This document shows positions 37,300 to 46,853 of a DNA stretch of 64,000 bases, one piece after another (position 1 is the first letter of the stretch; the number at the start of each line of letters is the position of its first letter). The notes beneath the pieces are model-generated. The model was not told where the DNA came from. It worked only from the letters and a program-made list of their open reading frames with translations, and searched no databases. The translations under genes and the position numbers were made by a program. Origin of the DNA: Parasphingorhabdus sp. GTDB taxonomy: Bacteria > Pseudomonadota > Alphaproteobacteria > Sphingomonadales > Sphingomonadaceae. The stretch covers positions 148,040-212,039 of the forward strand of contig JAUCYS010000003.1 of NCBI GenBank assembly GCA_030373505.1, in the 5' to 3' direction.

Positions 37300-38603
37300 G
37301 TAACGTGGCAGATATGCAGGATATCAGACAGACCGGTTTTTTTGATTTCTCGGTCGACGAGAGCGATCCGGCAGTTGCCGGTGCAATCAATTCGGAGCTG
37401 TCGCGGCAACAGAACCAGATCGAGCTGATCGCGTCGGAAAATATCGTGTCCCGCGCCGTGTTGCAGGCGCAGGGTTCTGTCTTCACCAACAAATATGCGG
37501 AAGGCTATCCCGGACGCCGCTATTATCAGGGCTGTGCCCCTTCGGATGATGTCGAGACGCTGGCAATCGAACGCGCCAAGCAACTGTTTGACTGTGGCTT
37601 TGCCAATGTGCAGCCCCATTCGGGCGCGCAGGCCAATGGCGCAGTGATGCTGGCGCTGGTCAAACCGGGCGATACGATCTTGGGCATGTCGCTCGATGCC
37701 GGCGGCCATCTTACCCACGGTGCGAAGCCAGCCCAGTCGGGCAAATGGTTCAACGCGATCCAATATGGCGTCAATGATGACGATCATCTGATCAACTATG
37801 CAGAAGTCGAAGCATTGGCGAAGGAGCATCAGCCGAAACTGATCATCGCTGGCGGCTCCGCCTATCCGCGGCAGATCGATTTTGCCAAATTCCGGGCTAT
37901 TGCTGATGCCGTCGGTGCGATCTTCATGGTCGACATGGCCCACTTTGCCGGTCTGGTTGCGGCTGGGCTGCATCCCAGCCCGCTGGACCATGCGCATGTT
38001 GTGACGACCACGACGCACAAGACCCTGCGCGGTCCCCGCGGCGGCATGATCCTGACCAATGACGAAGCCATTGCCAAGAAAATCAACTCGGCGGTATTTC
38101 CGGGATTGCAGGGCGGCCCTCTGATGCACGTGATCGCTGCCAAGGCGGTTGCCTTTGGCGAGGCACTGCGTCCCGAATTCAAGAGCTATTCGGCCGCAGT
38201 GATTGAGAATGCCAAGATTCTGGCGGCCACGCTCAAGGAACGCGGAGCGGATGTCGTCGCCGGCGGCACCGACACGCATCTCGCCCTGATCGACCTGTCG
38301 CCCCTCGGCATCACCGGACGCGATGCCGATGAAGCGCTGGAACGCGCCGGTATCACCTGCAACAAGAACAGCATCCCGAACGATCCACAGCCGCCGATGA
38401 AGACCAGCGGCATCCGGGTTGGCTCGCCTGCAGGCACCACTCGCGGCTTCGGCCCCGCCGAATTCCGGTTGATCGGTGACATGGTGGCTGATGTACTGGA
38501 CGGACTGCGGGAGAAGGGCGAGGGCGGTGACCCGTCCGTGGAAGCGGACGTGCGCGGGCGTGTCCAAGCGCTGTGCGATCGTTTCCCGATATATCCGGTA
38601 TAG
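37296..38603 (+). CDS. glyA: serine hydroxymethyltransferase
   Basis: The enzyme interconverts serine and glycine with tetrahydrofolate as one-carbon carrier. The 435 residues have the PLP lysine in [17 protein letters not shown], the [12 protein letters not shown] segment and the [16 protein letters not shown] motif near the N-terminus. Coupled to rpiB by a 4-base overlap and 15 bases before nrdR. It supplies one-carbon units for the purine and thymidine pathways that nrdR and guaB connect to. Confidence 0.97.
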   Translation: MSNVADMQDIRQTGFFDFSVDESDPAVAGAINSELSRQQNQIELIASENIVSRAVLQAQGSVFTNKYAEGYPGRRYYQGCAPSDDVETLAIERAKQLFDCGFANVQPHSGAQANGAVMLALVKPGDTILGMSLDAGGHLTHGAKPAQSGKWFNAIQYGVNDDDHLINYAEVEALAKEHQPKLIIAGGSAYPRQIDFAKFRAIADAVGAIFMVDMAHFAGLVAAGLHPSPLDHAHVVTTTTHKTLRGPRGGMILTNDEAIAKKINSAVFPGLQGGPLMHVIAAKAVAFGEALRPEFKSYSAAVIENAKILAATLKERGADVVAGGTDTHLALIDLSPLGITGRDADEALERAGITCNKNSIPNDPQPPMKTSGIRVGSPAGTTRGFGPAEFRLIGDMVADVLDGLREKGEGGDPSVEADVRGRVQALCDRFPIYPV

Positions 38604-38618
38604 ACAGGAAACTAATCA

Positions 38619-39080
38619 ATGCGTTGCCCATTTTGTGCTCACGACGACAGCCAGGTCAAGGACAGCCGTCCGACCGAGGACAATACGACGATCCGGCGTC
38701 GCCGTCAGTGCGAAGGCTGTGGGGCCCGCTTCACGACTTTTGAACGCGTGCAGTTGCGGGAAATCACGGTGGTGAAGAGCGAGGACCGCAAGGAGCCATT
38801 CGACCGGTCCAAGATCGACCTGTCGGTCTCCCTCGCTTGCCGCAAGCGTGGTTTGAAGCAGGAGCAGATGGATCAGCTGGTTTCCGGGATCCAGCGCCAG
38901 CTCGAAACCAGCGGCGAAAGCGAAATTCCGTCGAAGAAGATTGGCGAAATGGTGATGGATGGTTTGAAGGCACTGGATAGCGTGGCCTATATTCGCTTTG
39001 CCTCGGTCTATAAGGATTTCACCGAAGCCAAGGATTTCAAGGAATTTGCCGGCAGCGTGAAAGATGTCGGCGGGGCGTGA
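38619..39080 (+). CDS. nrdR: transcriptional repressor NrdR
   Basis: The protein represses ribonucleotide reductase genes in response to dATP/ATP. The 153 residues have an N-terminal zinc ribbon ([15 protein letters not shown] and [12 protein letters not shown]) and an ATP-cone domain ([20 protein letters not shown]). The [13 protein letters not shown] stretch is highly conserved. The stop overlaps the GTG start of the methyltransferase by 4 bases. Its usual location after glyA is kept. Confidence 0.97.
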   Translation: MRCPFCAHDDSQVKDSRPTEDNTTIRRRRQCEGCGARFTTFERVQLREITVVKSEDRKEPFDRSKIDLSVSLACRKRGLKQEQMDQLVSGIQRQLETSGESEIPSKKIGEMVMDGLKALDSVAYIRFASVYKDFTEAKDFKEFAGSVKDVGGA

Positions 39081-39820
39081 GCAACCAGCCCGCAATCATA
39101 TTGGTTAACCCGCAACTCGGTGAAAATATCGGTAAAGCCGCGCGCGCGATGCTCAATTTCGGGCTGACCGAAATGCGTATCGTCAAACCGAGGGACGGCT
39201 GGCCCAATCCGGCCGCCGGACCTTCAGCTTCGGGGGCCGACCAGGTTCTGGAACAGGCCCAGATTTTCGAAACCACAGCGGAGGCAGTGGCGGACTGTTC
39301 CCATGTCTATGCTACGACCGTGCGCAAACGGGGTATGACGAAGACGGTGCTGACGCCCTGGCAAGCCGCAGAGGATATGGCGCAGGCCACCGGCAAATGC
39401 GCGATCCTGTTCGGACCGGAACGCGCCGGACTGGAAGTCGTCGATGTCGAGCTTGCGCGGAAGATCATCACGGTACCGATTAATCCCGAATTCGGTTCGC
39501 TCAACCTGGCGCAGGCCGTGATCCTGGTGGCTTATGAAATCTCGAAACTGGATAGCGGCGCCAATGTTCAGCCGACGCTGGAAAAGAAATTGGCTGAACC
39601 GGCACCGCAGCGAGAGCTGGACATGTTCTATGAGCATCTGGAGCGGGCACTGGACAAGAATGGATATTTCTATCCGGCGGAACGGGCGGCAGCGACCAAA
39701 GTGACGCTTCGCAATATGCTGACCAAGCCTGCTTGGACGAATGAGGAGGTCAAGACGTGGCGCGGCGTGATATCGTCGCTGGAGCGGCCACCGCGCAAGG
39801 ACAAGGCCGAAAAACCGTAA
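39077..39820 (+). CDS. TrmJ-like tRNA/rRNA 2'-O-methyltransferase (SPOUT family)
   Basis: A SPOUT-fold methyltransferase, likely TrmJ (Cm/Um32 in tRNA) or a close homologue. The 247 residues have the [21 protein letters not shown]-terminus and the knot motifs [16 protein letters not shown] and [20 protein letters not shown]. The GTG start overlaps the nrdR stop. The C-terminal helix region (about 165-245) matches the TrmJ extension. Convergent with the chorismate mutase gene, 9 bases away. Confidence 0.87.
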   Translation: MSNQPAIILVNPQLGENIGKAARAMLNFGLTEMRIVKPRDGWPNPAAGPSASGADQVLEQAQIFETTAEAVADCSHVYATTVRKRGMTKTVLTPWQAAEDMAQATGKCAILFGPERAGLEVVDVELARKIITVPINPEFGSLNLAQAVILVAYEISKLDSGANVQPTLEKKLAEPAPQRELDMFYEHLERALDKNGYFYPAERAAATKVTLRNMLTKPAWTNEEVKTWRGVISSLERPPRKDKAEKP

Positions 39821-39829
39821 GCGAAACGG

Positions 39830-40138
39830 TTATTTGCGGATTTGATCCCATTTTTGCAGTTCGTAGCTGATCGATGTCTCTACCAGCATTTCCCAGATGG
39901 CCGCCATCAGCGGCACGGGGATTTTCGCTTCCTCCGCCAGTCTCTTGACATTTTGCAGGACTGCCGCCTTGCGGGTCTCGTCCCGCACGATGTTGCGGTC
40001 CTGCTTGATGCGGGCAGCGGCATCCATGCAGGCGAAGCGCTGCGCCATCAGGGCGATGATTTCCGCGTCAACGCGGTCCACTTGCTGGCGGACATCGGTC
40101 ATGGTTTCCATGGGCGGCAAGGGCTTGGTTTCAGTCAT
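39830..40138 (-). CDS. chorismate mutase (AroQ-type)
   Basis: Converts chorismate to prephenate for Phe/Tyr synthesis. The 102 residues form the all-helical AroQ domain: VRQQVDRVDAEIIALMAQRF at the N-terminus, AARIKQD (catalytic Arg/Lys), VRDETRKAAVLQNVK and a C-terminal EMLVETSISYELQKWD helix. It is monofunctional, without prephenate dehydratase or dehydrogenase. It could also be an isochorismate pyruvate-lyase relative, but no salicylate genes are near. Confidence 0.87.
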   Translation of the reverse strand: MTETKPLPPMETMTDVRQQVDRVDAEIIALMAQRFACMDAAARIKQDRNIVRDETRKAAVLQNVKRLAEEAKIPVPLMAAIWEMLVETSISYELQKWDQIRK

Positions 40139-40270
40139 GCCAGCGCATTAATAGCCGTGGCAGGGAGAGTCGAGGCTTGTTGACCATTGTCGCGCGATTT
40201 TCGCAGGCCAAGACGGTTGACAATGGCTGCTTTGCTCGCCATAGGCGCGCTCTTGCAATTGGCCCCGCAC

Positions 40271-40323
40271 CCCGGTGAAGCGGAGGCCGCATCAGAACGA
40301 GTGTTCTGATGGTGCGCTCCGGG
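40271..40323 (+). promoter_or_regulatory. structured rpsD leader (candidate)
   Basis: A perfect 9-bp stem, CATCAGAAC (40290-40298) with GTTCTGATG (40303-40311), closes a GAGT tetraloop. The flanking CCCGG (40271-40275) and CCGGG (40319-40323) can form an outer helix. The structure ends 33 bases before the rpsD start and may mediate S4 autoregulation. Not tested for covariation. Confidence 0.35.
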
Positions 40324-40356
40324 AAGACTAGAAACAGCAAATGAGGAGTCATTCAC

Positions 40357-40971
40357 ATGACCAAACGTACCAGTTCCAAATATAAGCTTGATCGCCGCAT
40401 GGGCGAGAATATCTGGGGCCGTCCCAAATCTCCAGTCAATCGTCGCGACTATGGACCGGGCCAGCACGGTCAGCGCCGCAAGGGCAAGCTCTCCGACTAT
40501 GGTATCCAGTTGCGCGCCAAGCAGAAGCTCAAGGGCTATTATGGCGATGTGACGGAAAAGCAGTTCCGCCGCGCTTACAAGGAAGCCGCCGCGATGAAAG
40601 GCGATACCAGCCAGAATCTGATTGGCCTGCTTGAGCAGCGTCTCGACATGGTTGTCTATCGCGCCAAGTTCACCCCGACCATCTTTGCTGCCCGTCAGCT
40701 GGTCAGCCACGGCCACATCCGGGTCAACGGCGTCAAGTGCAATGTTGCCTCGCGCAAGGTTGTACCGGGCGACGTGATCTCGCTGAGCGCCAAGGCCCAG
40801 GAAATGCTGCTGGTTATTGAAGCGCAGAGCCTGCCAGAGCGCGATATTCCGGAATATGTAGCGCCGGATGGCACGGACAAGGTAACCTATGTCCGAATCC
40901 CGACTCTGGACGAGGTCCCTTATCCGGTGACGATGGAACCCAATCTGGTCGTCGAATTCTATTCGCGCTGA
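40357..40971 (+). CDS. rpsD: 30S ribosomal protein S4
   Basis: This primary 16S rRNA binding protein nucleates 30S assembly. The 204 residues start [20 protein letters not shown]. The S4 RNA-binding domain is at about residues 93-155 ([20 protein letters not shown], then [11 protein letters not shown]). It stands alone rather than in the alpha operon, as usual for alphaproteobacteria. A GAGGAG ribosome-binding site precedes the ATG, a hairpin leader lies upstream, and a strong terminator follows. Confidence 0.97.
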   Translation: MTKRTSSKYKLDRRMGENIWGRPKSPVNRRDYGPGQHGQRRKGKLSDYGIQLRAKQKLKGYYGDVTEKQFRRAYKEAAAMKGDTSQNLIGLLEQRLDMVVYRAKFTPTIFAARQLVSHGHIRVNGVKCNVASRKVVPGDVISLSAKAQEMLLVIEAQSLPERDIPEYVAPDGTDKVTYVRIPTLDEVPYPVTMEPNLVVEFYSR

Positions 40972-40991
40972 TTGATTTTTCGGAAGTTTAA

Positions 40992-41023
40992 AAAAAAGGC
41001 GGCTCGCGAGAGCCGCCTTTTTT
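40992..41023. terminator. bidirectional Rho-independent terminator
   Basis: The 8-bp GC stem GGCGGCTC (40998-41005) / GAGCCGCC (41010-41017) has a GCGA tetraloop and is flanked by A6 on the left and T6 on the right, giving a 14-bp stem. It serves rpsD on the plus strand and the S9 peptidase gene on the minus strand. Confidence 0.92.
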
Positions 41024-41028
41024 GCTGG

Positions 41029-42987
41029 CTATTTGGGCAAGAATGCCAAGGAGCGCTTCAGCATTTCGGTTCTTGCTTCTGGGCTGAGTAGGCTGTGCGC
41101 GAGCTTTGGATATTCAATATATTCGACCTGCTTGCCGGCCTCGTTCAACTTTCGTTCCATCAATCTCGAGTGCCCGACGTCGACATTGCGGTCGAAGTCG
41201 CCGTGAACCAGCATCACTGGCACCGTGATGCGAGCCGCATTCTGCGCGGGTGAGCCTTCCCTGATGTGCGGACCGCTGCCGATGAAGTCCTTCACGACCT
41301 TTTCGTTATAATAGTTGTTGGAGTCGCTTTTCAGGGTTTCCAGATCGGTGACCGGAGCGATCGCCACCACCGATTTGAACAGGTCGGGTGCCACCACCGC
41401 TGATTGCAGCGCCGCATATCCTCCATAGGACCAGCCGACGATGGACAGCGCCTCGGGTTTGGCGATGCCTTCGGCAACCAGCCATCTGCCGGCGTCGGTC
41501 ACGTCCCCGATCGCGGTCTTCCAAGACTGGAAGCCGTTCTTTTGGTACCAGCTGTCGCCATAGCCATCGGACCCGCGATAGTTGGGTTGCAGGACCGCGA
41601 AACCGTTGCTGACATAATATTGCGCCCACCAGTCGAAACCCCATTCGTCGCGGCTGTCTGGCCCGCCGTGCGGCATCACGATGGCGGGCAGGTTCTTGCC
41701 GTCGGATCCGGCGGGCAGCGTGAGATAGGCCGGGATCATCGTCCCGTCGGCGGCCGGGTAGGACACCGACTTGACCTGTGCCAGCTTGACCTCCGCCAGC
41801 AGCGGTCGGGCGGCCAATAGCGGGCGCATCGACTTGTTGCTTTTGTCGAAGATATAATATTGGCCCGGATCGACGTCCGAGCTGGCAAAGAGCAACAACT
41901 TGCTCTCATCCAGGCTCGAATCCGAAAACTGGATCGATTTGTTGCCGCCGAGGGCGGTCCCCAGAGCGGCGGCGAGCTTCTTGAGTTCCGGATCAAAATA
42001 GATGCCGTTCCTCTGGTCCGTGGCATAGCTAACGCCGACCACACGATTCTTGCGCCCGATCCTGATCAGGCCATCGACGTCGACCTGGTCGTTGGCATAT
42101 ACCAGCTCAGTCGAATCCGAACCATCCAGCTTCATCGCCACCAAGGCGCGCCGTCCCTGATAGGGCTGGAAGCCATATGCGATATTTTTGACCGGATCGA
42201 CCGCATAGGGGTTGAACCCGGCACGCTCCGCATAGTTCAGGGTTGCAAGGTCTTCCCAGCTATCGCTGCCCTGGCGCCGGAAAAAATATTTTATCCGGCC
42301 GGTATCCAGTTCCGTGCGGCCTGCCTTGATGCGCATTCCGAGCACTCGGACATTACCTTCACCGTCGGTAATATATTCGTTGGCCTCGATCTTGGCCGGC
42401 TCGACGATCTTGGTCTTCCCGGTCACCGTATCGACCCGGTCGACTCCCCAGCCCACGCGATCCCTGCCCGTCACGCCGCCCCAGTCGCCATAATATCTGG
42501 TCATCAGAATGAAATTTTCCTCATCCGGCAGCCAGTCGATGACGCTACCGCCGCCAAACGAGATGGCAATCGACGTGTCATTCGGCCGCTTGCTAAGGAG
42601 CCTGGCTTCCGAACCATCCATGTTCAGAGCGAAGATATTTGTGAAGCCGTAAATTTGACTGTCATATTCCTGGTAGCCGCCAATCTGGCAGACCAGCCTG
42701 CTGTTGGACACCCAGCCGCAGCCGAGCAGCCTCTCGGGGTCGCCGGATGCGGTCAGGATTTTCTTCGGGACGCCAGTTCTCAGGTCGATCGTGAACAGTT
42801 CGGTCTTCACGCCGCCGGCCGGGGCGACAAAGGCGACATTGTTGCCGTCCGGCGACAGGCTAATGTCCAGAACGCCACCGAGCGACCCGAACGCTTTCGC
42901 ACTATCGACCTCTGCATCGGCAGAGGGGAGCAGGAAAATCGAAAAAAGAGAAAGGACTACCAAAAAACGCGCACAAAATTGGATCAC
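41029..42987 (-). CDS. S9 family serine peptidase (prolyl oligopeptidase-like)
   Basis: Predicted secreted peptidase: the N-terminus is a signal peptide (ARFLVVLSLFSIFLLPSADA). The 652 residues comprise a beta-propeller (about 30-400) and an alpha/beta-hydrolase domain whose nucleophile sits in GWSYGGYAALQ. An Asp in VMLVHGDFDRNVD and a His in KLAHSLLSPEAR complete the triad. The MPHGGPDSRDEWGFDWWAQY oxyanion segment is conserved. Likely processes peptides in the periplasm. The 3' end abuts the shared terminator with rpsD. Confidence 0.9.
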   Translation of the reverse strand: MIQFCARFLVVLSLFSIFLLPSADAEVDSAKAFGSLGGVLDISLSPDGNNVAFVAPAGGVKTELFTIDLRTGVPKKILTASGDPERLLGCGWVSNSRLVCQIGGYQEYDSQIYGFTNIFALNMDGSEARLLSKRPNDTSIAISFGGGSVIDWLPDEENFILMTRYYGDWGGVTGRDRVGWGVDRVDTVTGKTKIVEPAKIEANEYITDGEGNVRVLGMRIKAGRTELDTGRIKYFFRRQGSDSWEDLATLNYAERAGFNPYAVDPVKNIAYGFQPYQGRRALVAMKLDGSDSTELVYANDQVDVDGLIRIGRKNRVVGVSYATDQRNGIYFDPELKKLAAALGTALGGNKSIQFSDSSLDESKLLLFASSDVDPGQYYIFDKSNKSMRPLLAARPLLAEVKLAQVKSVSYPAADGTMIPAYLTLPAGSDGKNLPAIVMPHGGPDSRDEWGFDWWAQYYVSNGFAVLQPNYRGSDGYGDSWYQKNGFQSWKTAIGDVTDAGRWLVAEGIAKPEALSIVGWSYGGYAALQSAVVAPDLFKSVVAIAPVTDLETLKSDSNNYYNEKVVKDFIGSGPHIREGSPAQNAARITVPVMLVHGDFDRNVDVGHSRLMERKLNEAGKQVEYIEYPKLAHSLLSPEARTEMLKRSLAFLPK

Positions 42988-43142
42988 AAAAATTCCCCCT
43001 GACTTGATCCGGAATTTGTAAATTCATGTAAGCGCCGGCACAAGGGAAAAGGCCCGGGTTGGGCCTGATAGTTGCGGCCACGGACCTCCTTGCAAGCATC
43101 GGCCCGCTCTGTCATGGTAACAGCAGAAACAAATTGGAATGG

Positions 43143-44819
43143 ATGTCTATGAGAATATTAGCCTTTGCCGTGGTACCGGCGTTATTGCTAGCGGGGTGCA
43201 CCGAAGTCGAACAATCCGACGGCGAATCAGCACTTCCTGAAGTCGCGGCGCCGGATCTTTCCGTCGAGACCATGAAATCGATAACCGAAGAGCTTTCCTC
43301 CGACGCCTATGAAGGGCGCGCGCCCGGTACCGCCGGTGAAGAGAAGGCGACCACGCTGATCTCCGAAAAATTTGCCGAAGCCGGGCTGGCGCCGGGCAAT
43401 GGCGACAGCTGGTTCCAGGATGTGCCGCTGGTCGGCATCTCGGCCAAGAATATGTCGCCCCTGAAAATCAGCGGCGGCGAGAGTGATCTCTCGTTTAGCT
43501 ATGGCAGTGACTATGTTGCCGCGAGCTACCAGGAACAGCCGAAAGTCGAAGTGACGAACAGCGACATGGTCTTTGTCGGCTATGGCATCAACGCACCGGA
43601 GCGCGGCTGGAACGATTATGCCGGTATCGATGTGAAGGGCAAGACAGTCGTCATACTGGTGAATGACCCCGATTTCGGCACGGAAAGTCTGGAAGGCGAA
43701 TTTGGTGGCCGGGCGATGACCTATTACGGGCGCTGGACCTATAAATATGAGGAAGCGGCGCGTCAGGGCGCTGCAGCGGCGCTGATCATCCATGATACGG
43801 AGCCGGCTGCCTATGGCTGGAATGTTGTCGAGTCGAGCTGGACCGGCGAGCAATTTTACGCCCAGTCGGCCAATGGCGGTGCTGACCAGACCAAATTGAA
43901 TGGTTGGATCCAGAAAGAGGCGGCAGCGAAGATTTTTGCGGCCGCCGGTCAGGACATGACCGCGCAGATGGAAGCTGCAAAGAAAAAGGGCTTCAAGGCA
44001 GTGGACCTTAAGCAGAAAGCAACAGTTTCGCTGGAAAATGATATCAAGAAGACCGACAGCAAGAATGTCGTCGGTATCCTGAAGGGCAAGACCCGTCCTG
44101 ACGAATATGTCATCTATTCCGCCCACTGGGACCATCTTGGTCGTTGCAAGCCTGCTCCCGATGGCGATGATATCTGCAATGGTGCCATTGACAACGCCAC
44201 GGGCACGGCTGCGCTGGTGGCGCTGGCCGAAGCCTATGTGAAGGCCGGAGCGCCGGACCGGAGCGTTATTTTCCTTGCGGTCACTGCCGAAGAATCCGGA
44301 TTGCTGGGTTCCAAATATTATGCCGAGAATCCGATCTATCCGCTCAGCCAAACGGTGGGCGGCGTGAACATGGATGCCTTTGCGATGGCCGGTCCGGCGA
44401 AAAATGTCGTGGTGGTCGGTAAGGGCAAGTCCGAGCTGGATGCCTATTTGGAAGCGGCCCTAAAAAGTGACGGTCGCGTGGCCGAAGCCGAGCCAACCCC
44501 GGAAAAAGGCTATTATTACCGGTCGGACCATTTCAGTTTTGCCAAGCTGGGCGTGCCGATGATCTATTTCGAGGGCGGTGACGATCTGGTCGATGGTGGT
44601 CGGGAAGCCGGCGAGGCGGCAGCGAAAGATTATACCGATAATCGCTATCATGGTCCGAAGGATGAATATGATCCGAACTGGGACTGGACCGGTGTGATGG
44701 GCGACCTGAAGGTCTATTATACGGTTGGCCGGATGATGGCGATGACCGAGGACTGGCCGAACTGGAACGAGGGCGACGAATTCCGCGCCATTCGCGACCA
44801 AAGCCGCGCCAGCAACTGA
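43143..44819 (+). CDS. M28 family metallopeptidase, lipoprotein
   Basis: A zinc aminopeptidase-like protein anchored by a lipid: the ATG at 43143 (or 43149) gives a signal peptide ending in the lipobox LLAGC (ALLLAGCTEVEQ). The open frame upstream to 43059 is not signal-like. The 558 residues hold a PA-like insert and the M28 catalytic domain with SAHWDHLG (metal His, Asp), GAIDNATGTAALVALAEA, VTAEESGLLGSKYYAEN and a late SDHFSFAKLGVPM. The N-terminal ELSSDAYEGRAPGT motif is shared with the second M28 gene at 50.9 kb. Followed by aguA. Confidence 0.9.
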   Translation: MSMRILAFAVVPALLLAGCTEVEQSDGESALPEVAAPDLSVETMKSITEELSSDAYEGRAPGTAGEEKATTLISEKFAEAGLAPGNGDSWFQDVPLVGISAKNMSPLKISGGESDLSFSYGSDYVAASYQEQPKVEVTNSDMVFVGYGINAPERGWNDYAGIDVKGKTVVILVNDPDFGTESLEGEFGGRAMTYYGRWTYKYEEAARQGAAAALIIHDTEPAAYGWNVVESSWTGEQFYAQSANGGADQTKLNGWIQKEAAAKIFAAAGQDMTAQMEAAKKKGFKAVDLKQKATVSLENDIKKTDSKNVVGILKGKTRPDEYVIYSAHWDHLGRCKPAPDGDDICNGAIDNATGTAALVALAEAYVKAGAPDRSVIFLAVTAEESGLLGSKYYAENPIYPLSQTVGGVNMDAFAMAGPAKNVVVVGKGKSELDAYLEAALKSDGRVAEAEPTPEKGYYYRSDHFSFAKLGVPMIYFEGGDDLVDGGREAGEAAAKDYTDNRYHGPKDEYDPNWDWTGVMGDLKVYYTVGRMMAMTEDWPNWNEGDEFRAIRDQSRASN

Positions 44820-44840
44820 TCCGGATCGGCGAACCGCGAC

Positions 44841-45821
44841 ATGAGATGGCCCGCAGAGTGGGAGCCGCACCGGGATGTCTGGATCGGCTTTCCCGGTGAT
44901 CCGGCGGAATGGCCGGCCGGACTGGCGCAAGCACAGCGGGAAGTCGCTGCCTTTGCCAGTGCCGTAGCGGACCAGGGGAGTGGAGAGACCGTCATTCTGG
45001 TCTGCAGGACAGCCGCCGATGCTGATATTGCACGGGAGCTTGCCGAGGCCGCTGTCGATATAGTGGTCGAACCGTTTGGCGACATCTGGCTGCGCGATTC
45101 CGCTCCGATTTTCGTTGCCGGGTCTGATGGCTTGGTTGGCCAGAATTTCGGCTTCAACGGCTGGGGCGGAAAATTTGCCATGGCCCTGGATCAGGATATC
45201 GGTGAGCGGCTGGCAAGGCGCTTTGGCTTGGCGATCCATGAGCGCGACTGGATATTGGAAGGCGGCGCGATCGATGGCGACGGCGCCGGCTGGCTGATCA
45301 CCACCCGGCAATGCGTGCTCAACAATAATCGCAATGCCGGGCTTTCCAGCGAACAGGCGGAAGCCTGGCTAGGACAGGCTCTGGCGGCGGAGCATATCTG
45401 CTGGCTTGGTGACGGGCTGGTTGCGGATCATACCGACGGTCATGTCGACAATCTCGCCCGCTTTGTCGCGCCGGGCACGGTCGCGATTCCGGAGGCCGGG
45501 GCTGGCGATGATCCCAATAGAGAGATTTTTGACTATGCGGCCCAGTGCGCGCAGTCATCAGGACTGAAGGTGGTCCGCTTGCCGTCGGTGGGGCGATATG
45601 AAATCGACGATGATATTGCGCCTGCCAGCTACATGAACTTCTATATTGGTAATACGGTGGTCGCAGTCCCGCAATATGGCGCTGCGAATGATGCCAGAGC
45701 AGTCGAGCAAATCGCGACCCTTCTTCCGGATCGCAAAGTGATCGGTCTGTCCAGCCAGGCGCTGCTGCGAGGCGGCGGAAGCTTCCACTGCATTTCTCAA
45801 CAAATCCCGCTGGTTCCCTAG
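44841..45821 (+). CDS. aguA: agmatine deiminase
   Basis: Hydrolyses agmatine to N-carbamoylputrescine and ammonia. The 326 residues start MRWPAEWEPHRDVWIGFPGD. The guanidine-group-modifying fold shows the FGDIWLRDSAPIFV segment, DGHVDNLARFVAPGTV (His/Asp catalytic) and the catalytic Cys in GGGSFHCISQQIP at the extreme C-terminus. It is 21 bases after the peptidase gene. The partner aguB lies 1 kb downstream with one gene between. Confidence 0.92.
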   Translation: MRWPAEWEPHRDVWIGFPGDPAEWPAGLAQAQREVAAFASAVADQGSGETVILVCRTAADADIARELAEAAVDIVVEPFGDIWLRDSAPIFVAGSDGLVGQNFGFNGWGGKFAMALDQDIGERLARRFGLAIHERDWILEGGAIDGDGAGWLITTRQCVLNNNRNAGLSSEQAEAWLGQALAAEHICWLGDGLVADHTDGHVDNLARFVAPGTVAIPEAGAGDDPNREIFDYAAQCAQSSGLKVVRLPSVGRYEIDDDIAPASYMNFYIGNTVVAVPQYGAANDARAVEQIATLLPDRKVIGLSSQALLRGGGSFHCISQQIPLVP

Positions 45822-45977
45822 TCTGCCTGGCAATTGATGAACCATATTCCCAGTCCCAGCTTGGGCTGCGATATAAGCTGTCTATCAGACATGCCCGATA
45901 ATACATGTTGTACTGGATCATGCATTGGGTAGGTATTCAGGCAAGAAAAAACGATCGTGAAAATCTGAGAGGAATGA

Positions 45978-46835
45978 ATGATGAAGAAATTGCTGATGGC
46001 GAGCGCGGCGCTGGCGATGCTGGCAGGCGCTGTTCCAGCTGCTGCCAAGCACCATAAGAAAGACGGTGTCGAGATGTCGGACGCCGGTCTGCAGGCGATT
46101 CTCGATGATGAAAGCCGCGCTGACGACAAGGCCCGGGATATCTATCGCCATCCTGCCGAGACGCTAATGTTCTTCGGTGTAAAGCCAGATCAGACAGTCG
46201 TCGAATATGCGCCAGGAGGTGGTTGGTACACGCGCGTGCTGGTTCCTTATCTGGCCGACAACGGGAAATATGTTGCGATCAACGCGGACAGCTCCGCCAC
46301 CAATTTCCCAGACCGTGCGCGCGAAGCCCGAAGCAAGGGCTGGCCCGAAAGCTTTCCCGAGACAGCAGCGAAATGGACCGGGGTGAATGCGGAAAAGATT
46401 CTGGCCTTTGAAAGCGACGAACTGCCGGATGACATGAAGGGCAAGGTCGACCGGGTCTTGATTTTCCGGTCATTGCACGGGTTGCTCAATGGCAACCGTG
46501 CGGACTCCGAACTGCGCGCGTTGCGGGAAATGCTGGCTGATGACGGAAGGGTCGGCGTCGTGCAGCATCGAGCCAAGCCAGACGCATCTTATGCGATGTC
46601 CAACGGCAGCAAGGGTTATCTGAAGCAGGCTTCGGTCGTGGCGTTGTTCGAGCTGAACGGCTTTGAACTGGTAAGCGAATCCGAGATCAATGCCAATCCA
46701 AAGGATATGGCCAATTATCCCGGTGGGGTCTGGACCCTGCCTCCGGTTCTTGCTTCGGGCGATACGGATAAAGCCAGATATGAAGCGATCGGTGAATCCG
46801 ACCGGATGACTTTGTTGTTTAAGAAGCGCGACTAG
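45978..46835 (+). CDS. methyltransferase-fold protein with a signal peptide (COG4798-like)
   Basis: The 285 residues begin with a clear Sec signal peptide (MKKLLMASAALAMLAGAVPA, then AAAKHHKK). A class I SAM-methyltransferase-like core follows: motif I is VVEYAPGGGWYTRVLVPYLA, with later ADDGRVGVVQHR and PGGVWTLPPVL segments. SAM is not expected in the periplasm, so catalysis is uncertain. COG4798-type predicted methyltransferases do have this architecture. A GAGAGGAATG ribosome-binding site precedes the ATG. It lies between aguA and aguB, and no functional link to them is proven. Confidence 0.85.
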   Translation: MMKKLLMASAALAMLAGAVPAAAKHHKKDGVEMSDAGLQAILDDESRADDKARDIYRHPAETLMFFGVKPDQTVVEYAPGGGWYTRVLVPYLADNGKYVAINADSSATNFPDRAREARSKGWPESFPETAAKWTGVNAEKILAFESDELPDDMKGKVDRVLIFRSLHGLLNGNRADSELRALREMLADDGRVGVVQHRAKPDASYAMSNGSKGYLKQASVVALFELNGFELVSESEINANPKDMANYPGGVWTLPPVLASGDTDKARYEAIGESDRMTLLFKKRD

Positions 46836-46853
46836 ACCGCTATCAGGGCCGCT

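Noticed and set aside
40131..40352. Minus-strand ORF in the rpsD leader
   Set aside because: It sits entirely in the chorismate mutase/rpsD divergent spacer, has no family features, and its codons overlap the predicted leader hairpin.
43051..43065. Small GC hairpin (GGCCC-GGGTT-GGGCC) upstream of the M28 lipoprotein gene
   Set aside because: Only 5-6 bp with no T-run and no repeated copy; likely chance in GC-rich sequence.
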